Both the position numbers and the translations under genes were made by a program. From contig OY756960.1 in the NCBI GenBank assembly GCA_963580455.1, positions 5,766,001-5,830,000 of the forward strand: a DNA stretch of 64,000 bases. The letters run 5' to 3'. The stretch comes from Euonymus europaeus (lineage: Eukaryota; Streptophyta; Magnoliopsida; Celastrales; Celastraceae). The notes beneath the pieces are model-generated. The model saw only the letters and a list, made by a program, of their open reading frames with translations. It was not told where the DNA came from and did no database searches. This document shows, piece after piece, positions 57,031 through 64,000 of the stretch. The first letter of the stretch is position 1; each line of letters opens with the position of its first letter.

Positions 57031-57661
57031 CTGAAGGCCGATCTGACGACCCAAACCTCATTTGTTAGAGAAAACCCTTAAGGTTTTTTAGGAAACCCCT
57101 TGCAGGGAAGTCACTAGGACTTTTTTAGGTCCGCAGCCTGATGGTCGATCTGACGACCCAAATCTCATTTGTTGAGGAAAACCCTTAAGGTTTTTTAGCA
57201 AACTCCTTGCAGGGAAGTCACTAGGACTTTTTTAGGTCCGCAGCCTGATGGCCGATCTGACGACCCAAACCTCATTTGTTGAGGAAAACCCTTAAAGTTT
57301 TTTAGTAAACCCGTTGCAGGGAAGTCACTAGGACTTTTTTAGGTCCGCAGCCTGATGGCCGATCTGACGACCCAAACCTCATTTGTTGAGGAAAACCCTT
57401 AAGGTTTTTTAGCAAACCCCTTGCAGGGAAGTCACTAGGACTTTTTTAGGTCCGCAGCCTGATGGCCGATTTGACGACCCAAACCTCATTTGTTGAGGAA
57501 AACCTTTAAGGTTTTTTAGCAAACCCCTTGCCGGGAAGTCACTAGGACTTTTTTAGGTCCGCAGCCTGATGGCCGATCTGACAACCCAAACCTCATTTGT
57601 TGAGGAAAACCCTTAAGGTTTTTTAGTAAACCCCTTGCAGAGAAGTCACTAGGACTTTTTT
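57031..57661. repeat. Tandem array, six copies of 107 bp
   Basis: CTGATGGCCGATCTGACGAC (or a close variant) recurs at 57031, 57138, 57245, 57352, 57459 and 57566, an exact 107-bp period. Each unit includes CCTCATTTGTTGAGGAAAAC and GGGAAGTCACTAGGAC. It lies in the 3' UTR of gag-pol and just downstream of the antisense gene. Confidence 0.95.
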
Positions 57662-57775
57662 AATTATTTTTTTTTATGAGGAAATTTGTCGACTTGCTTT
57701 ATTCACCCCTCAAGTGGAGTAGGATGGGGTTAACGCTCATATAGGCGTCCCCAATTTATTACAGCAAAAGTCTAG

Positions 57776-58741
57776 TTAAACAAAGAACTTCCTCAAGTTT
57801 GTTGCATTCCAAGGCCTCTGGATTACTTTTCCGGACATATCCTCGATCTTATATGCCCCATGGCCGACTACAGCATTGACTTTGTATGGGCCTTCCTAAT
57901 TTGCCCCCAATTTTCCGTCCTGCGGGTTCTTGGTGTTAAAAAGTACTTTCCTAAGTACCAAGTCTCCAGGTTGGAATCTCCTCATTCGAACGTGTTTTTC
58001 ATGAAGATTTTTTAAACTGTGCTGGTAGGACGACAATTTTAGAGCCGCAAGTTCCCTTTTTTCCTCACTGAGATCTAGGTATAGCGCGACGGATTCATCA
58101 TTTTCACCCATTTCGAAGGCAGTAGTCCTGATGGTTGGGAGACCAATCTCCAATGGGATAACAACCTCCATTCCATAAGTGAGGGAGAAAGGTGTATGTC
58201 CGGTGGACCTTCTTGGGGTAGTTCTCTGAGTCCAGAGTATGCTCGGGAGTTCATCGACCCATCTTCCTTTTGCATGTTCTAGACGTTTCTTTAGTCCGTC
58301 AAGAACGATTTTGTTCGAGGCCTCGGCCTGGCCGTTACCTTGAGGGTAAGCCGGTGTTGAATATTTGTTCTTTATCCCATACCCTGAACAAAAATTTTGG
58401 AACGCCTTGCTATCGAACTGGGTTCCGTTATCAGTAACCAGTGCGTATGGAATACCATATCTTGTTATGACGTATTCCCATATGAATTTTTTTGTCTTTG
58501 TGTCCGTAATTTTTGCTAATGGCTTTGCCTCGATCCACTTTGTGAAGTAATCGGTAGCCGTTATCAAATACCTCCTATCCCCTGTCGCCCTTGGCAACGG
58601 ACCTATGAGGTCTAGTCCCCATTGGGAGAAGGGCCATGGACTTGTCAAAGTGCTTAAGCTCATTGCTGGCTGTCGTGGGATGTTTGCAAATTTTTGGCAC
58701 TGTTCACAACTCCTTGCGTACGCCCTCGAATCTTCATGCAT
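57776..58741 (-). pseudogene. Tat element integrase
   Basis: CEQCQKFANIPRQPAM ends the zinc domain. The DDE core has WGLDLIGPLPRATGD, VTDNGTQFDSKAFQ and TPAYPQGNGQAEASNK. The frame meets a TAG at 57896-57898 where the family has Trp (GAN*EGPYKV), then continues in frame to GHGAYKIEDMSGK and a natural stop at 57776. The 5' boundary is a frameshift: the RNase H/linker frame ends ITRVLVATDA at 58734, whereas GY*WPRMHED is in the integrase frame. Thus there is one deletion plus two nonsense codons in otherwise intact sequence. Confidence 0.88.
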
Positions 58742-60920
58742 CCGTGGCCACTAATACCCGTGTAATAGCTCGCTGAGCCATTGATCGTCCACCAATATGG
58801 ACTCCGCAGCTTCCCTCATGTATTTCATACAATAGCTGATCATTTTTCTCTGGAGGGACACATAATAGGTAAGGCCCTGAAAAGGATCTTCTATACAAAT
58901 TTCCGTCTGGGGAGAGCCAAAATCTTGAGGACTTCATCGTGATCTTTCGTGCCTCTTTCACATCATCCGGAAGTTCTCCTTTTTCGAGATATCGAATCAA
59001 GGGATCCATCCAACTGGGCATCAATTCCGTTTGTTCAATTTCTGGTCCTTCCGCGATTATGCTTGGCTCTTCTAAAATGTCTACGGTTATCGTCCGCCTT
59101 ACAACATTCTGTTCGGCAGAAGCTAGAGTAGCCAAAGCGTCAGCATGAGTGTTCTGTCCTCTTGGGATCTGCTCGATCTCAAAATCTTCGAGTTTCTGCA
59201 ACATTCTCTTGGCTTCGGCTAGATACGCAATCATGGATTTTGTTTTTGCGGAATACTGTCCGGTCAATTGGTTGACTATCAATTGCGAATCCGAATTAAT
59301 TTTCAACTTTTTTACCCCAAGCTTAAGTGCACTTCGAAGTCCACACAAAAGTGCTTCATACTCCGACTCATTGTTTGTTGTTTTGAAACCCAGCCTAATG
59401 GCCTGCTCGATAGTGAGTCCCTCTGGAGAAGTTAGCACTATCCCTGCTCCTGAGCCTCTTCTGTTTGAAGATCCGTCTACCATTAGTTCCCATGTATTGG
59501 GCGGGAGAACTTCTAGGACCCAAAGCATTTCTCGTTCTTCTGGGGGCGGAATGGAAAACTCAACTAAGAAGTCTGCCATGACTTGTCCCTTAACGGCCAT
59601 CCTGGGGACAAATTGTAGTTCATACTGTCCCAGTTCAAGGGCCCACTTTGCAGTCCTTCCCGTTATATCAGCTCTAGAGAGGACACTTTTCAACGGGTAC
59701 GCCGTGACCACTTCAACTGGATGACTTTGGAAGTAATGATTCAACTTTCTCGTGGCTATCACCAGGCTATACAATAACTTCTCGAGAGGAGTGTATCTTG
59801 TCTCAGCACCAAGCAATGTTTTGCTTACATAGTAAATTGGTTGTTCTTTCCTCTCCTCTTCTCTTAAGAGGACTGCACTGACAGCTACTTCGGAAACGGC
59901 CAGGTACACCCTCAACTTTTCTCCGACTTTCGGGGTTGCAAGGAGCGGAGCCCTTTGGAGATAACGTTTTAAATTGTCAAGCGCCAAGACACATTTTTCA
60001 TCTCATTCAAACCGCTTAGCACCTTTAAGGAGTTTGAAAAACGGATGGCACCTGTCAGAAGATCGACTGATGAATCTATTGAGGGCGGCCGCCATACCTG
60101 TCAACCTCTGGACCTCCTTGATAGTGTTCGGCCTCCTCAGGTTTTCTATAGCAACAATCTGGACTGGATCTGCTTCTATCCCTCTTCTTGTCACAAGATG
60201 GCCGAGGAATTTCCCTGAGCTAACCCCAAAAGCGCATTTTGAAGCGTTCAGCTTCAGTCGGTAAGATTTTAACACATCAAAAACTGATTGAAGGTCGGAA
60301 AGATGATCCTCCTCTCGTGTTGACTTAACCACCATATCATCGATGTACACCTCAACCGTTCGTCCTATCATCCGTTCGAACATTTTTGTGACTAGTCGCT
60401 GGTAGGTTGCCCCCGCGTTCTTCAGTCCGAAGGGCATGACCTTGTAACAGTACGTTCCCCTCGGAGTGATGAACGAAGTTTTCTCCTGATCTTCAATCCT
60501 CATTGGTATTTGATGGTATCCCCTATAAGCATCCAGGAAGCTCATCCTCTGGCTCCCCGATGTGGCGTCCACGAGCTGGTCAATTTTCGGGAGAGGGAAC
60601 AAATCTTTTGGGCACGCCTTATTCAAGTCGGTGAAGTCTACACAAACTCTCCAAGTTCCATTCTTCTTCTTGACCACAACTGTGTTTGACAGCCATTCCG
60701 AGTATTCTACTTCTCGAATAGCATCCGCCTCCATAAGCTTTTGTACTTCTTTCACAACGGCCTCCGCATGTGCCAAGGCCGATCTCCTAGCCTTTTGGAT
60801 GACAGGTTTAAATTGTGGTCGAACACTCAAATGATGACTTGCCACCAAGTAATCAATCCCTGGCATCTCCTGTGGAGACCAGGCGAATGCTCCTACATTC
60901 CTTTTCAACAACCCGATCAA
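58734..60920 (-). pseudogene. Tat element reverse transcriptase and dual RNase H
   Basis: RT begins [16 protein letters not shown] and includes [46 protein letters not shown] and [12 protein letters not shown], with the catalytic DD intact. A TGA at 60003-60005 replaces the Trp of the FEWDEKC-type motif. RNase H (LRVYLAVSEVAVSAVLL) and the archaeal-type RNase H (WELMVDGSSNRRGSGAGIVL, TTNNESEYEALLCGL, INSDSQLIVNQL) follow in the same frame, then NTHADALATLAS. Only the one nonsense codon interrupts about 720 codons up to the linker. Confidence 0.9.
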
Positions 60921-61713
60921 GGATTCTCTCTCGTCGGGGGGGGGGGGGGGGGAGATTGGCTCCTATCAGGAAGTATCGCTCCTCGTTTTTTCCATCAATC
61001 CTAATCTTCTCGAGCTTCTCCTTGGATTTTCTCTCCGGATCGGTTCTTGGCTCGGGTTCAACCTCTGACTCTCCGACCATGGTACTGACCTGGTGGGCTT
61101 CCTTCGTCGCACCGGACATTTGGTAAGTCGAGGGGACGGCCTCCATCGCGTGTAGCCATGGTCTGCCCAAAATTGCATTGCTAGCTGTTCTACCTTGGAC
61201 TACCAAGAACTCCATTGATATGATTTTTGGGCCAACACGCACATCTGTTATTACCTTGTCTACCGGGTACACCTGGTGACCATTGAATCCAACCAAGCAG
61301 GCTGATTCCGGCATAAGATTACTTTGGGTAAGACCCAACTTTTCGAACACCGGGTAGTACAGCACATTTACTACGCTACCTTGATCCACTAATACTTGCT
61401 TCACATCTCGTCCGCACACTCGCACTGTCAAACGAAGGGCATCATTATGGGTCGGATCTATTCCAATTAGGTCCCTATCCCCAAATATAATGTCTACCCC
61501 CGTTCTTCTTGCTCTTTTAATTGTTGGCCCTTCATATGGGTTTGGCTGCCGTCGAGACACCGCGCTGTTCACATCAGTCTCCGGACGTGGCCTAACGAGG
61601 TTAATTACCTCTATTGTCTCAATTGGGTCATCATATATCTTTTCCGTTAGGGCTACACCTTTATCATTGGCACGTGGGTTCTCTGCTTCATTATTTCTTA
61701 GAAACTTTGACAA
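60853..61713 (-). CDS. Tat element aspartic protease
   Basis: Contains [20 protein letters not shown], the active-site region [16 protein letters not shown] (D-Q-G where the lineage usually has D-T-G) and [19 protein letters not shown]. Near its end the frame passes through a G17 tract (C17 on the coding strand, encoding Pro) at 60936-60952. Beyond the tract the RT sequence is in another frame, so this ORF's last 28 codons are out-of-frame reading. The protease would process Gag-Pol. Confidence 0.85.
   Translation of the reverse strand: MSKFLRNNEAENPRANDKGVALTEKIYDDPIETIEVINLVRPRPETDVNSAVSRRQPNPYEGPTIKRARRTGVDIIFGDRDLIGIDPTHNDALRLTVRVCGRDVKQVLVDQGSVVNVLYYPVFEKLGLTQSNLMPESACLVGFNGHQVYPVDKVITDVRVGPKIISMEFLVVQGRTASNAILGRPWLHAMEAVPSTYQMSGATKEAHQVSTMVGESEVEPEPRTDPERKSKEKLEKIRIDGKNEERYFLIGANLPPPPPRRERILDRVVEKECRSIRLVSTGDARD
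60936..60952 (+). repeat. G17 homopolymer at the protease/RT junction
   Basis: Seventeen consecutive G on the plus strand (C on the coding strand). ANLPPPPP precedes it in the protease frame, and [10 protein letters not shown] follows it in the RT frame, so the reading frame of the polyprotein depends on tract length. Confidence 0.95.
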
Positions 61714-61736
61714 CTTGCCCTGTTTGGCCAGATCTT

Positions 61737-63068
61737 CTAAATGGCTCTGAAGATTACGACAATCCCCTGTTCCGTGGCATGGTCTTTATGGAATGCACAA
61801 AGTTTCTTGGGATCTCTTGTTTTAGGATCGGTGAAAAGCTTTGGTGGTCTGATAATGTATGGCTCGCCCTTGATCTCAGCAAAGATCCGATGGATGGGGG
61901 TATTAAATTCCACAGAATTGACCTGCCCCCTATCCGGTCTTCTTTGATATGATTGGTATCCATATGATCGGTCATTACCTCCTGTTCTTCCTTGCTGCGT
62001 TTTGCACTCATCCCTTTTCGGGGAGAGTGGTTTCTTCCCCTTCACAACTTCTTCCTTCGCTTCTACTTTGGAGTATCTTCTCACCCGATCCTGCAATGTC
62101 TTAACCGAGTTTGGCTCATACAGAGTCAGTGATTCTTTCAGTCTACTCCCGCTTGGCAATCCCAATTTGAAAGAGGAGGCTGTCATATGATCGTCACACC
62201 CGTCTACATCGGCGCACAGTTCCAGATATCTGGCTAGGTAGTCGGTCATAGACTCTCCACTATCTGGCTTCATTGTGAGGAGGTTGCTCAAGGTCTTCGG
62301 CTCGTGACTTCCCGCAATAAATCGATTTATAAATTGCTTGGCCAAACCCCTCCAGGTTGTTACTGAGTTCGGCGCCAAACGATGGAACCATCGGGCGGCA
62401 ACAGGCCCCAACGACGAGGGGAAGACCTTGCACAGGATGGCCTCCTCCCCGACCCATAGGATCATTTTTCTCATGTAATGGTCCAAATGGACAACTGGAT
62501 CCGTTCGACCATTGTAATGTTCAAAGGTTGGTACCATCAATCTTCTCGGAACTTCACTTTTTCTAATTTCTCTAGTGAATGGGGATGAAGTAATTTCATC
62601 TAATGCCTTCATGGCTCGCTCTTGAGCTCCATATATAAGGTCAGCTCTTCGTGCGTCAGGCTCCTCGTTCGCTTTTTGGTACTTCGCTTCTCTAGGCCTT
62701 TCATGACCATCTGCACGATTCGAATAACGGTCATCCTCCAAGATCTGTCCGCGTTCACGTTTTTCATACTCCTTCCTGGTGGTGGAGTGTCGATCTGGAG
62801 AGTATCTCCTCCCCATTCGTGGAGCCACTATCTCCATCCCTGTGGATCTTTTCGGAGGACTGCCCATTGGGCGTTTCCCCTTCTGGTTGACGACCGCTAA
62901 ATCTCGTTTCAACGTCTCAAGGTAGCGGGTTGTTCTTTGAATCTCATCCTCCATTTCTTCGGCAGCGGGGCGAATCGCGACATTCTCTCGCTCGTCCCGA
63001 GGTGTTTCCTCCTCCTGAAGGAGGTTTGGGGAATCATTTTCTCCGGCTGCTTCTGACTTGATCGCCGC
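61737..63068 (-). CDS. Tat element gag
   Basis: The start is MAAIKSEAAGENDS at 63068 (the longer open frame to 63152 runs into the LTR). The N-terminal half is charged and Arg-rich. The gag core is at about residues 190-330: RRLMVPTFEHYNGRTDPVVH, VAARWFHRLAPNSVTTW, LAKQFINRFI and LLTMKPDSGESMTDYLARYL. Near the end CAFHKDHATE begins the zinc-knuckle-like H-DTEDC-type motif, but a one-base deletion near 61770 shifts the frame (GDCRNLQSHLEDLAKQ lies in the protease frame). Confidence 0.88.
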   Translation of the reverse strand, partial: AAIKSEAAGENDSPNLLQEEETPRDERENVAIRPAAEEMEDEIQRTTRYLETLKRDLAVVNQKGKRPMGSPPKRSTGMEIVAPRMGRRYSPDRHSTTRKEYEKRERGQILEDDRYSNRADGHERPREAKYQKANEEPDARRADLIYGAQERAMKALDEITSSPFTREIRKSEVPRRLMVPTFEHYNGRTDPVVHLDHYMRKMILWVGEEAILCKVFPSSLGPVAARWFHRLAPNSVTTWRGLAKQFINRFIAGSHEPKTLSNLLTMKPDSGESMTDYLARYLELCADVDGCDDHMTASSFKLGLPSGSRLKESLTLYEPNSVKTLQDRVRRYSKVEAKEEVVKGKKPLSPKRDECKTQQGRTGGNDRSYGYQSYQRRPDRGQVNSVEFNTPIHRIFAEIKGEPYIIRPPKLFTDPKTRDPKKLCAFHKDHATEQGIVVIFRAI

Positions 63069-63101
63069 CATTCTTTCTTTGTAACGTGGGTTTGCTATAT
63101 C

Positions 63102-63120
63102 GCTCCCACTGTGGTCGCCA
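63102..63120 (-). other. Primer-binding site of the Tat element
   Basis: The minus strand reads TGGCGACCACAGTGGGAGC, starting two bases after the 5' LTR. It begins like the Ogre site (TGGCGAC) but differs afterwards; I cannot name the tRNA with certainty. Confidence 0.6.
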
Positions 63121-63122
63121 AA

Positions 63123-63472
63123 TGTAGTGTCCAAAAAATAACCCAGGTACACACTTAATTTCTTCTCTCAAAATCCAGTCCCCTTTCTCTATTTCATATC
63201 TTCTTATTTATAGAGGATTAGATACACAGTAATTACATCTCCCATCTATGGGATTGGACCCACTATAAATGTATAAATTCTTAATTTATTAAAGAGAGAT
63301 CGGCCATCTCCCTTCTTGTACAAAGAAATAAGCCAAATGGCATATGGCCGAACTGTAAAGTATATGTGTTCGGCCAACTCCATCTCTCAGAATCTCTCCT
63401 CCCTTTTTCCTCTGCAGTTCATTTTCGCCACATCTTCCTTTGCCACGTGGACCTCTGATATATGGCCCCACA
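63123..63472 (-). repeat. 5' LTR of the Tat element
   Basis: 350 bp, near-identical to 53995-54344, TG...CA. Confidence 0.92.
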
Positions 63473-63476
63473 ATTA

Positions 63477-63818
63477 CATGGTGTAGTGGTAGTGTCCCTC
63501 TCTCTCTACCCACGGGTCATGGGTTCGAGGCATCCTCTACGCAAAAATGCGACAATGAGGGCTCGGCCGAGGGAGGGAGGGGCACGGAGGTAATTATTGG
63601 TGTGGGGCCAAAGGAGGAGCGTACCCTCACCTCCCACACCAAAAGGTGCCTTTTTGTAGGAGGAATTTTTATTACGCCACGTGCCCCCATTGTCACGGAT
63701 AGCGTAGGGGATGCCACGTGGACTTTATTATTCTCCGCACAATTGTGCAACCTCCCCAGCTCGAACCCGCCCCCTTAAGGACTTAGTAAGGCAAGAGCTG
63801 GTACCACTACACCACTAG
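63477..63818. repeat. tRNA-related inverted repeat (SINE-like heads facing each other)
   Basis: The left end reads ATGGTGTAGTGGTAGTG with GGGTTCGAGGC 53 bp later; these resemble the A box and B box of a tRNA gene. The right end read in reverse is AGTGGTGTAGTGGTACC with GGGTTCGAGCTGG. Two tRNA-like heads therefore point towards each other around a 200-bp centre (containing GTGCCCCCATTGTCACGG). It abuts the Tat LTR. It could be a composite of two SINEs or a foldback element; I do not recognise the family. Confidence 0.55.
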
Positions 63819-63830
63819 TGGAGGTATGTA

Positions 63831-63912
63831 TAAAATTATTATTTCAAAAATATTATCCACTTTAAAATTATTATTTCAAAAATATTATCCACTTTAAAAT
63901 TATTATTTCAAT
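63831..63912. repeat. Short tandem repeat, 32-bp period
   Basis: TAAAATTATTATTTCAAAAA starts at 63831 and 63863, and a partial third copy at 63895. AT-rich, no function apparent. The last 88 bases of the window hold nothing recognised. Confidence 0.9.
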
Positions 63913-64000
63913 AACACCTGGAGTAATCCAACAACCTTTAATCATATCTTTTATTAAAATTAGTATTAATAAATTAAAAGGGAGTTCAACAATGTCTATA

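Larger units (their letters stand above)
53995..63472 (-). mobile_element. Tat-lineage Ty3/gypsy retrotransposon carrying an antisense gene
   Basis: 350-bp LTRs (53995-54344, 63123-63472) start TGTAGTGTCCAAAAAATAAC and end TATGGCCCCACA, nearly identical. Minus-strand order: LTR, primer-binding site, gag, protease, RT, two RNase H domains, integrase, a 6 x 107-bp repeat, an oppositely oriented spliced gene, polypurine tract, LTR. Dual RNase H and extra ORFs place it in the Tat lineage (non-Ogre, for example Retand-like). I found no matching target duplication at the outer borders (ATATT on the left, ATTAC on the right), so one side may be rearranged. Confidence 0.9.

Noticed and set aside
57031..57661. 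CRISPR-like or satellite locus at 57 kb
   Set aside because: Direct 107-bp tandem repeats with no spacers, within a Tat element; treated as a 3' UTR array.
63478..63545. Functional tRNA gene
   Set aside because: A-box and B-box-like words are present, but the acceptor stem and anticodon arm do not form a standard cloverleaf; more likely a SINE head.

Overview
The window is plant nuclear DNA, probably from a eudicot. It contains two host genes with plant-type structure (the 5' end of an EFL1-like translational GTPase and a two-exon PPR gene). Nearly everything else is plant transposable elements: Ty3/gypsy elements of the Athila and Tat/Ogre lineages, a Ty1/copia element, a LINE, MULEs, hAT elements and a tRNA-related repeat. 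No rRNA genes, functional tRNA genes or CRISPR arrays were seen.

Layout. 1-1400 (minus strand): start of an EFL1-like gene, preceded in the same reading frame by a broken exon resembling OEP61/TPR7. 1431-2800: a non-autonomous MULE (9-bp target duplication, one mismatch) filled by a minisatellite. About 5105-39935 (plus strand): an old, frameshifted Ty1/copia element, split at 6420 by an Athila-type element (6421-36656, minus strand, 5-bp target duplication TACTT). The Athila element was itself split by an 18.5-kb Ogre-type element (13562-32061, minus strand, target duplication ACGTG) and by a hAT element (10844-12083, target duplication ATCACATC). This gives a three-level nest with a relative order of events that can be read from the junctions.

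39816-46050: a LINE fragment interrupted by a probable solo LTR, then a decayed gypsy LTR cut by small hAT-like elements. 47913-50297 (minus strand): the PPR gene, with a MULE (50332-51350, perfect 9-bp duplication) inserted about 35 bp upstream of its most upstream ATG. 51461-51922: a hAT MITE. 52631-53994: a third, truncated Ogre-type LTR, abutted by a Tat-lineage element (53995-63472, minus strand). 63477-63818: an inverted tRNA-related repeat.

How the parts work together. In each gypsy element gag, protease, RT/RNase H and integrase lie in the usual order on the minus strand, with tRNA primer-binding sites next to the 5' LTR and purine tracts next to the 3' LTR. All three are disabled by nonsense codons, frameshifts, a lost RT aspartate (Ogre type) or a missing protease (Athila type). 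The most striking item is in the Tat element. On the strand opposite gag-pol lies a separate gene (54668-56881) with a TATA box, two consensus introns and about 659 codons, encoding a Transposase_28-like domain, a basic region, a coiled coil and an acidic tail. A 6 x 107-bp tandem array separates it from the integrase end. The Ogre-type element also has a tandem array between integrase and LTR.
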